A stretch of 9,701 nt of DNA from assembly GCA_038240875.1 (NCBI GenBank), contig JBBRGG010000136.1:1-9701 (forward strand), in the 5' to 3' direction. A program made the position numbers and the translations under genes. The stretch's first letter is position 1, and every line of letters begins with the position of its first letter. The DNA is from JBBRGG01 sp038240875 (GTDB taxonomy: Bacteria; Planctomycetota; Phycisphaerae; Phycisphaerales; UBA1924). This document shows positions 1 through 7,541 of this stretch, piece by piece. The notes under the pieces are model-generated. The model saw only the letters and a program-made list of their open reading frames with translations. It had not been told where the DNA came from and searched no databases.

Positions 1-280
1 GGCTGATCTTGCGATTCCAGAACGCGTTGATTTGGTACGCCGGGTTGGAAAGGATCAGGAAGCCACGATTCGCTTAAATGCGCGAGCAATCTTCGAGGCG
101 ACGCAACCGGACTTGTTCTTGAAGTCCAACGACCAGATCAACGTCGGTACGAATTTTTGGGCCCTGCCCCTGGCGGTTATCCGTGGTGGATTTCGCGCGA
201 GCTATGGCTTTGGGTTCCTTTTGGACCGGAACTTCGGCAATGATCTCTTTGGCGCACCGCCGGATAACCGCGGGTTTTAA
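1..280 (+). CDS. C-terminal fragment of SLBB-type polysaccharide export (Wza-like) outer-membrane protein
   Basis: The reading frame is open from the window edge (first complete codon at base 2) to a TAA at 278-280, so only the last 92 residues are seen and the start lies outside. The visible part has the pattern of the last SLBB/soluble-ligand-binding repeat of polysaccharide export proteins: a strand ending VDLVRRVGKDQEATIRLNAR, then QPDLFLKSNDQINVG, which resembles the usual 'PDLxLxPgDvIxVG' close of that domain. After it comes a hydrophobic, aromatic and glycine-rich tail (NFWALPLAVI, then FRASYGFGFLLDRNFG). In Wza the C-terminal segment is an amphipathic helix forming the outer-membrane pore; a similar role here is inference. 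A role in passing polysaccharide across the outer membrane fits the co-polymerase gene downstream. A GTG/TTG start inside this stretch is possible but unlikely, because the coding pattern continues to the edge. Confidence 0.68.
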   Translation, partial: ADLAIPERVDLVRRVGKDQEATIRLNARAIFEATQPDLFLKSNDQINVGTNFWALPLAVIRGGFRASYGFGFLLDRNFGNDLFGAPPDNRGF

Positions 281-328
281 CGCTGGCTTGTTTGGGGCTT
301 GATTTAGCGCTTGACTTGGGTCATGATC

Positions 329-365
329 GGACCGAAATCAGTGAACGATCGGTCTTTACCTTTCT
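329..365 (+). terminator. weak terminator-like hairpin after the export gene
   Basis: GACCGA (330-335) pairs exactly with TCGGTC (349-354), with one G-T wobble outside (329/355). The loop is 13 nt and the stem is followed by a T-rich stretch, TTTACCTTTCT. It lies about 50 bp after the export gene stop, where a terminator would be expected. The stem is short and the T run is broken, so it could be chance. Confidence 0.28.
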
Positions 366-386
366 ACGAACACACACCTGATCCTC

Positions 387-427
387 GACGTAATCCAAAT
401 AGATGTCCTCGTAGAGACGTAATCCAA
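387..427. repeat. 12-bp direct repeat in the spacer upstream of the exosortase gene
   Basis: GACGTAATCCAA occurs twice without mismatch, at 387-398 and 416-427, a spacing of 29 bp start to start. Both copies are also closely preceded by TCCTCG (382-387 and 406-411), so the relatedness is wider than the 12-mer. The copies are about 100-140 bp before the exosortase start, in non-coding sequence. A paired regulator-binding site is one reading, a small local duplication another. No protein can be assigned. Confidence 0.5.
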
Positions 428-529
428 TGGTGTAGTCTCGTTCCGGTCATCAATATAAATCGCATTCATCTCGCAACCATCTTGAATCCTCGGCCTAACC
501 AGACTCGAGACTTACCAACGAACTGACCC

Positions 530-1612
530 TTGGCAACCACCCAATCCAAGCCCGCGAAACAATTAGCGAGTAACGACATTGCGTCGTTCATGAGTCGCTT
601 CTCGCCCGCACAGTGGGCTGGCATTGGCGTAGTCTTCCTCGCGTTTGTGGGGCTCTTCTGGGAATGGATGTATCGGCAACATCGCTTTAGCTGGACCCGC
701 CTCGACGATTGGGGTCATGCGTACGCGATCCCGTTCATCAGCTTGTACATCCTTTGGACGGCGCGACATCGACTCGTTGCTGAGCCGATCAAGCCCTTTT
801 GGCCAGCCTTTCCGCCGATGCTGCTTGGGGTGGCTTCGTACGTCTTTTTCATCGTTGGGATCGCGAACCACATGCTGCAAGGGTTTGCGCTGATCCTTGT
901 GTTGGGAAGCGTGCTCCTCTTTACACTGGGGCCGCGCGCGTTTCGTCACATGTTCCTGCCGGTGGCATTTTTGTTGTTTGCGATCACGATCTCTGAACAG
1001 ATTATGATCAGATTGACATTTCCGCTGCAGTTTATCGCGTCGCAAGGCGCGTATTGGATTATGAGTGCTGCGGGTACGATCTGGTCCTCGGTCTCCAGCA
1101 ACGACTTCCTTGTGACGCTCAAGGGCAACACGCTCGTCGTTGATTACATGGGCAAATCGCACCCGTTGAATGTCGCTGAGGCATGCTCGGGTATGCGCAT
1201 GGTCATTGCGTTTCTGTCGCTTTCCGCAGCAGTTGGGTTATTTGGCTGCAAATTCTGGTGGCAGCGGACCGCGTTACTTGTGCTTGCGACGCCGGTCGCG
1301 GTGATCTTGAACGTCTTCCGCGTCGCGCTGCTTGGGTTCTTGACGATGTACGATCCGGGCCTTGCCACAGGCGATGCACATATGATTATCGGCACGCTGC
1401 TGTTGGTGCCTGGGCTCTTTGCCTTCATGGGCCTGATGTGGATCCTGAATCGATGCATTGCTTCGAGTGATGAAACCAAGGGTGCACCCAAGGGACCAAA
1501 GAAGCCACAAACTTTAAGTGGGCCATCTGGCGGGCCACCATTGAAACCCGTCGAGAAGAAATTGCCGTCGAATACGATTTCGGCTGGAGCACAGCGTGGA
1601 GCAATGCCATGA
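530..1612 (+). CDS. exosortase (membrane cysteine protease/transpeptidase of the EpsH/Xrt family)
   Basis: This is a 360-residue integral-membrane protein, probably a sorting enzyme that recognises PEP-CTERM-like C-terminal signals on secreted proteins and cleaves them at the inner membrane. About eight hydrophobic segments span residues 28-306. The N-terminal region carries the family pattern WGHAYAIPFISLYILW (61-76). The expected catalytic residues are all present: Cys219 in EACSGMR, Arg264 in NVFRVALL and His284 in GDAHMIIG. Residues 312-360 form a hydrophilic Lys/Pro/Gly/Ser-rich tail beyond the usual core. The start used is TTG at 530; an in-frame TGA at 524-526 excludes anything earlier. 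ATG at 590 (residue 21, MSRFSPAQW) is a real alternative, and neither has a clear Shine-Dalgarno sequence. The stop overlaps the EpsI start by ATGA, suggesting coupled translation. Subfamily (for example the planctomycete-type XrtU) cannot be settled by eye. Confidence 0.93.
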   Translation: MATTQSKPAKQLASNDIASFMSRFSPAQWAGIGVVFLAFVGLFWEWMYRQHRFSWTRLDDWGHAYAIPFISLYILWTARHRLVAEPIKPFWPAFPPMLLGVASYVFFIVGIANHMLQGFALILVLGSVLLFTLGPRAFRHMFLPVAFLLFAITISEQIMIRLTFPLQFIASQGAYWIMSAAGTIWSSVSSNDFLVTLKGNTLVVDYMGKSHPLNVAEACSGMRMVIAFLSLSAAVGLFGCKFWWQRTALLVLATPVAVILNVFRVALLGFLTMYDPGLATGDAHMIIGTLLLVPGLFAFMGLMWILNRCIASSDETKGAPKGPKKPQTLSGPSGGPPLKPVEKKLPSNTISAGAQRGAMP

Positions 1613-2631
1613 ATGAAACTTCACCAACATCAGCAACACCAGCATTGGCTTCGTCAACGGTAACCAGTGGCGTCGAAAGCGCGGCACAAAGCAGGAGCTC
1701 AACGAGACGCAAGTCTGTTATGAATCCATTTCGTTCCGTAGCAGTGTGGGCTTCGATCCTCGTGCTCGCCGGATCAGCTATCGCACTTCCCGCGACGATT
1801 AGTGCGCTTCGGCTGCGAATCGATAAAAAGCCAATCTTTCCGCAAACGGGCCTTACTGTTGAATCAATCCCGACCGAGAGCGAATCGTTTATCCGCGTCG
1901 GCACGGACGTGCGTGAAGAAGCCGAAGTTGAGTCGGTGCTGGGCACGAAGAATTATGTGACACGTGCGTACGCTGAGAAACGGCCTCGCGAAGGCAAGCC
2001 GCCCCGCGTGATCCAATTTCACGCGGCGTACTACACCGGTTCGATTGACACCGTGCCTCATGTTCCGGATCGGTGCTTCGTCGGCGGGGGCATGCAGATC
2101 GGCGAAATCCTCGGTGATTTGCCTCTCACGCTCAGTAGTGATCGCTGGCGAAATTCTTCGGGTGTCCCCGAACACCTCAAGGGCAAAATCAAGGAAGTAC
2201 GCCTATCAAATGCTTACTCGGCGGCACCGGGAACGTATGTTCGCCTGCCTCGTGATGTAGAGAGCCTCAAGATGCGTTCGATGCGATTCCTGAGTGAAGG
2301 ACAAACGATCTACGCCGGGTATTTTTTCATCGCCAATGGCGGGCACACGCCCCGTTCCGAAGGCGTGCGCTTGCTCGCGTTTAATCTCAACGACAAATAT
2401 GCGTACTACCTGAAAGTCCAGTTCACGGTTTCCAACATCGAATCCGGCGACGACCTCACGGAGCTTGCAACCAAGTTTCTCGATGAGATGCTTGGCGAGA
2501 TCATGCGCTGCGTGCCGGATTGGTCCGAAGTCGAATCGGGCGCATATCCGCTTGGAAATACCACGAATTCCATATCAACAATTTCCTCGCAAACCAGTTC
2601 CACGTCAATCAGTTCCGCGTCAATGAAGTAG
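1609..2631 (+). CDS. epsI: exosortase-associated EpsI-family protein
   Basis: This 340-residue protein is a likely accessory partner of the upstream exosortase; the family's biochemical role is not well established. It has a Ser/Thr-rich N-terminus (1-37), a single membrane segment (about 43-64) and then an extracytoplasmic domain. The EpsI signature is visible: LGTKNYVTRAY (111-121), a strand IQFHAAYYTGS (135-145), and the hallmark H-x-P-x-x-C in VPHVPDRCFVGGGM (His151, Cys156). A helix near the C-terminus, ELATKFLDEMLGEIMR, fits the family's close. The last 24 residues are almost all Ser/Thr/Ile/Asn and partly encoded by a 15-bp tandem repeat. The ATG at 1609 overlaps the exosortase TGA. 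ATG at 1720 (residue 38), just before the membrane segment, is a possible later start. In other bacteria EpsI is sometimes fused to the exosortase C-terminus, which supports the pairing. Confidence 0.85.
   Translation: MNETSPTSATPALASSTVTSGVESAAQSRSSTRRKSVMNPFRSVAVWASILVLAGSAIALPATISALRLRIDKKPIFPQTGLTVESIPTESESFIRVGTDVREEAEVESVLGTKNYVTRAYAEKRPREGKPPRVIQFHAAYYTGSIDTVPHVPDRCFVGGGMQIGEILGDLPLTLSSDRWRNSSGVPEHLKGKIKEVRLSNAYSAAPGTYVRLPRDVESLKMRSMRFLSEGQTIYAGYFFIANGGHTPRSEGVRLLAFNLNDKYAYYLKVQFTVSNIESGDDLTELATKFLDEMLGEIMRCVPDWSEVESGAYPLGNTTNSISTISSQTSSTSISSASMK
2595..2624 (+). repeat. 15-bp tandem duplication at the 3' end of the EpsI gene
   Basis: CAGTTCCACGTCAAT (2595-2609) is followed directly by CAGTTCCGCGTCAAT (2610-2624), 14 of 15 bases identical. 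Because the unit is a multiple of three, it adds in-frame pentapeptides: SSTSI, then SSASM, followed by Lys and the TAG stop. It lengthens a Ser/Thr-rich tail without breaking the frame. Confidence 0.85.
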
Positions 2632-2654
2632 CACATTGATACACACGACGCGCA

Positions 2655-2671
2655 CACGTTGCACTAACGTG
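2655..2671 (+). promoter_or_regulatory. perfect inverted repeat in the EpsI-TPR gene spacer
   Basis: CACGTT (2655-2660) and AACGTG (2666-2671) are perfect inverted copies around the 5-nt centre GCACT. The element sits in the 70-bp gap between the EpsI stop and the preferred TPR start, about 30 bp before the start codon and not followed by a T run, so it is not a typical terminator. It could be an operator or an mRNA hairpin that tunes expression of the large downstream gene. Function is inferred from position only. Confidence 0.4.
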
Positions 2672-2686
2672 AAGCGTGTCGGCTTC

Positions 2687-2691
2687 AGGAG
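2687..2691 (+). promoter_or_regulatory. Shine-Dalgarno AGGAG that decides the TPR gene start
   Basis: AGGAG lies 10 bases before ATG at 2702. It favours that ATG over the longer TTG-initiated frame beginning at 2636, whose extra 22 residues (Thr/Arg-rich) look like translated leader and would put charged residues ahead of the membrane anchor. Confidence 0.6.
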
Positions 2692-2701
2692 TGAGCAGAG
2701 A

Positions 2702-5700
2702 ATGGCCCGTTCGAAGGTAAACGTAAAGTTCGTCATCCTCCTCGCGGGATGCTCCGTGGCAGCCGTCGGCGGCCTCATCGGCTTGTATTACTCGCTTGTG
2801 TACCGCTCGCCAGCCCAATACGCGACACGCGCCGATGAGAAGCTTGCCGCTGGCGACGCACGCAGCGCAATCGACCTTTATTCCAAGGCCGTGTTCAAAG
2901 AGCAGACCAATCCCGAGTGGCTAATGAAGTGGCGCGACGCGATGGTCGCATTTGTGCCCGAAGACCGCATCCGTTTCGAGAATCAGTTCGAGGAGTACAA
3001 AAACGCGGTACGCCAGCTCGCGATCATCCAGCGCGAGAACGTCAAAAACCAAGCCGATCACTTGGAACTCATGAAGCGGATGGCACAGCTCTCTGGCAAC
3101 TCACCAAACGTGTGGAAGCAACTCGAAAATGATGCGAACCAGTTTCTAGAGTTCCACGCGGAATCTACGAACAACGACTGGAAAGAGCTGCTGCGGTATC
3201 GCGGGATGGCTCGTGTGCTCCAGTTGATCTCGACGCAAAATCCCGAGATCGCGGCTATTCAGGACGCAAAGAAGGATATTGAAGAAGCCATCGCCTTTGA
3301 TCCTAGTGATACAGATTCGATCATTATCCTATCGGACCTGCACTACATTTTGTCCGAGCGAGCCGCTCAGGAATCACGCAAAGAAGAGGCCAGCAGGGAG
3401 CTTGCCACGAGCACTGCGGTGATCTTATCGGGGCTTGAACGCGCGCCACAAAACCCATCGTTATTGCTTGCAATGGTCCAGCGCTCGATGGACAAAGCAC
3501 GTCGCGAATTGAGCGGCATGACCGACCAAAAAGTGATCCGCGAACGGTCGCTCGTTCTGCAGAAACAACTCATCCCCATGCTCGAAACCGCGAAAATAGC
3601 CGTGGTTGATGCCAAGGGTGTAGGCGTGGAAAACTCGGTTGTGATGCGGATGAAAAACTTTGAAGAAACCATCGATCCTGCGTCGCGTCTGGCGCGCACG
3701 GAAGAGATCGCGAGGCAGGCGTTGTTGGCGTCACCCACGAACGCCGAGTTGATCCAATCGCTTGCCGAGATCCTCTCCGAGCGTCCCGATCCGACCAAGC
3801 CGGGCGCGAATTTCGCCAACGCGATCACACAGATGCAGCAGGTCATTGACCTTCCAGCGAAAGGCGTCGGCCTTGACGGATTGCTTCTCTTCCAGCGTAA
3901 ACGTGTCGCGACATTCCGCCAGGCACTGTGGAGCTCGCGTCGCGTCATGATGCTCATGAACGCGCCCGCTGCGGATGAAGAGTCAAAGAAGGCTGTCGCC
4001 GCCGCTCTTGTCGAGGCGCGCGATTATCGCACCAAACTTCTCGCGGTCGAGTCGGCTAGTTCGGCTGAAGCAACGCTAGTAGACGCGCATCTCGCGTTTA
4101 TCGACACCGATTACCGCAAGGCCAACACTCTGCTTACCAAGTTCAACAAGGACACAAACAACACGGATCCTGATTCGTTGCTCTTGTACGCGGATGTCGC
4201 CCTCAAGCTCAATCAACCTGGTGCGGCACGCGACGCACTCATGCGCGTGATCGAACTTGACTCAAGCAACCTCATGGCGATGTTCGCCTTGGGTCAAGTC
4301 GAATTGCAACTCACGAACTTCCCCAGAGCACGCGAGATCTTCAACAGCATCCTGCGGATGATACCCGACAACGAAACCGCGAAGCGCGCGCTCGCCACCA
4401 TCAGCACCATCGAAAGTGGCCAGGGAACGGTCGAAGGCACAATTGCCAATTCCGACAAGGTCGATCCAGTGATCTCGGCTCTTTCGGAAGCTGAACGTCT
4501 GGCGCGAACCGTCGAACTCGAAGCCGACGGTTTGACACAGGTTGTCGCATTGCTCCAGCGCAAAGCGGATGAGTTGAACGACGATCCTCGTCTGGTCCGC
4601 GCGCTCGCGGTGTACAAGGTTCGCAATGGCGATCGCGATGGTGCCAAGGCGTCTCTGGATCGCGCGGTCAGCAAGCATGACAAGAACCAGGAATTGCGGG
4701 CGATGCGTGCGGGTCTTGAATCGACCGATCCGATCGAGTCACAGATTGCGATGATCGAGGTGCAAGACGCGCCCGAGTTTGAGAAGCACCTCGTCAAATC
4801 CGATGTATATCGCAAAGCCAAAATGGACGACAAGTCCAAGTTGGAGCTGGATGCTGCTGAGAAGCTCGATCCAACGAACACGCGAGTGCTTGAGCTCAGG
4901 TTCATGGACGCGATTGAAAACGACAACATGGCCAAGGCACAAGAGTTGGTTGATATCGCTATCGCGCGAGATGCCGACACGCTTGGCGGATTCTCGTTCC
5001 GTGCTCGGATGCAAGCCGCTCAAAAGAAGTACGCCGAAGCAGCAAACACGATGCAGCAAGCCGTCGACCGTGGCGGCGCAGGCCCCGAGTCGTACCGTCT
5101 GCTAGGCCGTATGTACATGCTCGCCAAGCGTGGAGCAGAAGCAACCCGATCTTATGAGCAGGCGCTTCGACTTCGCCCAAACGACATCGGCACGGTGAGC
5201 GACCTGATCATTTCCCTGAGTGTCAGCGGTCGCAACGATGAGGCCCTCGCCGCGGCTCGTAGGTATGAGCGCATCGGCCGTGGCGATCGTTCGTTCCTCG
5301 ATCTTTGGCTTGACCTCGAAGCTGGCGTGGGCATCCGCGCGATTGCCATCAGCGAACGCGAACGAATTCTACGTTCCACGCCCGATGACCGCGCGAACAA
5401 TATCTCGCTCATAGGCCTTTACATCACTTCCGAAAGCTGGAGCAACGCACGCGCGCTGATTGATCGCGTTCGTTCAAAGACCGATGGTCTCGACATCGTC
5501 TTCCTCGATGCTTCCTGGCACTGGGCACAAAAAGACGAAACCAAGTCTCGTGCGGCGTTCGACGCGTACATTGCCAATCTCGGCGCCGACAACAAGGAAG
5601 TTCGTCCGTTCCTGGTCTACGCCCAATTCCTTTCGGAACGTAACGACCTTCCCGGGGCCTTTGCAATCCTTGAAAAGGCTCGCCCGCTCCAGAACCCAAA

Positions 5701-7387
5701 GACTCTCGAAGTTGACCGCTCGCTCGTAAGCCTGGGCATGGCGACGAATCGCAACGATGAGGCGATCGCGGCGTGCCGACGCGTGGTCGATGGCAAGGCG
5801 GACACCGAGGAACAGACCTATCGCAAGCAACTCATCAGTTTGTTACAGGCAACGAACAAGCTGGACGAGGCGGACGTGGAACTTGCCAAACTGCCGCAAG
5901 GCCGCGACAGCGACGTCGATTCGATGTTGCTACGCGCAGAAAGCGCGACGCGTCGAGACGATGCTGCGGGCAACAAGCGGATCCTTGACGAAGCCGTGGC
6001 CAACTTCCCCAATGATTCACGCGTATTTTTGGCGCGTGGCCAGCTACTCCTCAACTCGCGTGATACAGCTCGCGATTCGGTCGAAGACTTTTCTCGCGCG
6101 ATCCAGCTTCGTCCCGATCTTGCTCGCGCGTTCCAGTTGCGTGCTGTTGCGCATTCAATGATCGGCAACACGAACGAAGCCCTCAACGACCTCGAAGCCG
6201 CGCTGCGATCTGATCCAAGCGATAACAACCTCTTCTTCGGCGTGGTCTCCGACATGCTCCGCCAGAAGCAGTTAGCGCGAGCACAAAAAGTCGCCGAGCA
6301 GGTCCTTGCGCTGCGTCCGCCATCGATTCCCGTCCTCGTGCAATTGGGGGACATCTATCGCTCGTTCTTCGAGCACGACGCCGCTTCGCGGATGTACCGC
6401 AGGGCATGGGACTTGGACACGGAAAAGAGTAACGCACTTGCACAGCGCATGCTTGATTCGATGATGGAGCAAAAACCTCAGAAGGTTCAGGAAGCGGACA
6501 TCTTCCTCCGCAGCTTGGGTACGGAAAAAATCAGCAAAAACCCAGGCTTCCTGATGTCTGGTGCTCGTATCAAAAAAGCGCAGAATGACATGCGCACCGC
6601 CGGTGTGTTCGCTATTCAGGCGGTCAAGCTACTCGACGCCAATGAACCTGGGCTTATGATGGCGTGGTTCCAAGACATGCGTCGCTTGCAGGACGACCGC
6701 AAGCGTCTGATCTCATTCTTGCAGACCACCGAAGACATTGGTATCACGCCCGAGTGGATCAATTATTTCCTGGGACGTTTGTACGTTGACGTCACACCGG
6801 CCAAGGATGCGGGTGCGCAGCCCGTATTTGATGCGGCGGACATGTCACGTGGTGAAGAAATTTTGAATCGCCTCACCCAAGACGCGCAGAGCGTTCCAGT
6901 CAAGAACCTTTCGATTCGAGCTTTAGGTGAGAGCAAGTTTCTTCGGCGTGACTTTGCCGGGTCTACCCAAGTCTTCAAGCGTGGCACCGAGATGTTCCCA
7001 GACGACTGGGAACTTAAAAACAACCTAGCCTTCATATTGACCAAGTATCTGGGCAAGGCCGATGAAGCCTTGCCTTACTCCGAAGCTGCCAATGCTGCGA
7101 GCGTGAACAGCCCGGAAGTATTGGACACCCTCGGCCTGATCTACACCAAGCTCAATCGCTGTGAAGAGGCTCTCGAGCCGCTTCGCCGTGCGAGGTTGTT
7201 GTCGCGCAACACTGCAAATCTGGTGTCCATCACGGCTCACCAGGCCGAGGCGCTGTGGTGCACGAACCGCAAGGAGGATGCTCGCACCACTCTGAAAGAG
7301 GCCCGTGATCTTGCTGCTGCAAATCCCGACGCAATCGAGTATGAACTCCGCGACGAACTCAACCGCTTGGAAGAAGTCATGCGCTAG
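2702..7387 (+). CDS. giant TPR-repeat protein of the exosortase/EPS locus, membrane anchored (PrsT-like role)
   Basis: From ATG 2702 this is a 1561-residue protein made largely of helical TPR-type repeats. Residues 1-9 are basic and 10-33 are hydrophobic (FVILLAGCSVAAVGG...LYY), giving an N-terminal membrane anchor. LAGC at 14-17 resembles a lipobox, but Lys9 is too close and hydrophobic residues continue after Cys17, so a transmembrane anchor is more likely than a lipoprotein. TPR-like units are clearest at about 491-560 (LLLYADVALKLNQPGAARDA), 710-870 (SYRLLGRMYMLAKRGAEATR), 1080-1250 and 1434-1540 (VLDTLGLIYTKLNRCEEALE). No enzyme motif and no C-terminal sorting signal is seen. Proteobacterial PEP-CTERM/exosortase EPS loci carry a TPR lipoprotein, PrsT, of roughly 900 residues; this one is much longer and only positionally comparable. 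A role as a periplasmic scaffold for the EPS or sorting machinery is inference. It follows EpsI by 70 bp on the same strand and is probably co-transcribed. Confidence 0.85.
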   Translation: MARSKVNVKFVILLAGCSVAAVGGLIGLYYSLVYRSPAQYATRADEKLAAGDARSAIDLYSKAVFKEQTNPEWLMKWRDAMVAFVPEDRIRFENQFEEYKNAVRQLAIIQRENVKNQADHLELMKRMAQLSGNSPNVWKQLENDANQFLEFHAESTNNDWKELLRYRGMARVLQLISTQNPEIAAIQDAKKDIEEAIAFDPSDTDSIIILSDLHYILSERAAQESRKEEASRELATSTAVILSGLERAPQNPSLLLAMVQRSMDKARRELSGMTDQKVIRERSLVLQKQLIPMLETAKIAVVDAKGVGVENSVVMRMKNFEETIDPASRLARTEEIARQALLASPTNAELIQSLAEILSERPDPTKPGANFANAITQMQQVIDLPAKGVGLDGLLLFQRKRVATFRQALWSSRRVMMLMNAPAADEESKKAVAAALVEARDYRTKLLAVESASSAEATLVDAHLAFIDTDYRKANTLLTKFNKDTNNTDPDSLLLYADVALKLNQPGAARDALMRVIELDSSNLMAMFALGQVELQLTNFPRAREIFNSILRMIPDNETAKRALATISTIESGQGTVEGTIANSDKVDPVISALSEAERLARTVELEADGLTQVVALLQRKADELNDDPRLVRALAVYKVRNGDRDGAKASLDRAVSKHDKNQELRAMRAGLESTDPIESQIAMIEVQDAPEFEKHLVKSDVYRKAKMDDKSKLELDAAEKLDPTNTRVLELRFMDAIENDNMAKAQELVDIAIARDADTLGGFSFRARMQAAQKKYAEAANTMQQAVDRGGAGPESYRLLGRMYMLAKRGAEATRSYEQALRLRPNDIGTVSDLIISLSVSGRNDEALAAARRYERIGRGDRSFLDLWLDLEAGVGIRAIAISERERILRSTPDDRANNISLIGLYITSESWSNARALIDRVRSKTDGLDIVFLDASWHWAQKDETKSRAAFDAYIANLGADNKEVRPFLVYAQFLSERNDLPGAFAILEKARPLQNPKTLEVDRSLVSLGMATNRNDEAIAACRRVVDGKADTEEQTYRKQLISLLQATNKLDEADVELAKLPQGRDSDVDSMLLRAESATRRDDAAGNKRILDEAVANFPNDSRVFLARGQLLLNSRDTARDSVEDFSRAIQLRPDLARAFQLRAVAHSMIGNTNEALNDLEAALRSDPSDNNLFFGVVSDMLRQKQLARAQKVAEQVLALRPPSIPVLVQLGDIYRSFFEHDAASRMYRRAWDLDTEKSNALAQRMLDSMMEQKPQKVQEADIFLRSLGTEKISKNPGFLMSGARIKKAQNDMRTAGVFAIQAVKLLDANEPGLMMAWFQDMRRLQDDRKRLISFLQTTEDIGITPEWINYFLGRLYVDVTPAKDAGAQPVFDAADMSRGEEILNRLTQDAQSVPVKNLSIRALGESKFLRRDFAGSTQVFKRGTEMFPDDWELKNNLAFILTKYLGKADEALPYSEAANAASVNSPEVLDTLGLIYTKLNRCEEALEPLRRARLLSRNTANLVSITAHQAEALWCTNRKEDARTTLKEARDLAAANPDAIEYELRDELNRLEEVMR

Positions 7388-7441
7388 GCATCAGCGAGGC
7401 GCGTTCGGCGCGAGGTATTCAGTTTCGTGGTTTCAAGCATC

Positions 7442-7470
7442 GGCTGAGTTAATACTCAGCTAGTTTCTTC
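7442..7470 (+). terminator. probable terminator of the exosortase-EpsI-TPR unit
   Basis: GCTGAGT (7443-7449) pairs perfectly with ACTCAGC (7454-7460) around the loop TAAT, with a possible G-T pair outside. It is followed by TAGTTTCTTCT. The position, about 55 bp after the TPR stop, suits a Rho-independent terminator. The T tract is imperfect, so efficiency is uncertain. Confidence 0.5.
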
Positions 7471-7521
7471 TGCGACCGCGCGTTGTCCTCGCACGCGTAC
7501 ATGTTTCTGAGATTGTTAACT

Positions 7522-7541
7522 CAGCACACGGCTGTGTGCTG
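7522..7541 (+). other. perfect 8-bp stem-loop with GGCT loop
   Basis: CAGCACAC (7522-7529) and GTGTGCTG (7534-7541) are exact inverted copies around GGCT. No T run follows (CCGGACTGTG), so it is not a standard terminator. It may be an mRNA 3'-end stabiliser, a second part of the termination region or a protein-binding palindrome. Confidence 0.5.

Noticed and set aside
454..459. TATAAA as a -10 box for the exosortase gene
   Set aside because: The sequence 17 bases upstream (TGTAGT) is a poor -35 box; not enough to call a promoter.
311..526. 71-codon open frame in the spacer before the exosortase gene
   Set aside because: The translation looks random, with scattered Pro/Arg/Asn and no domain. 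Its start lies inside the hairpin region and no ribosome site is seen.
2636..2701. TTG-initiated 22-residue N-terminal extension of the TPR protein
   Set aside because: ATG 2702 has AGGAG at 10 bases and begins a clean basic-then-hydrophobic anchor; the extension is Thr/Arg-rich and contains the palindrome at 2655-2671.
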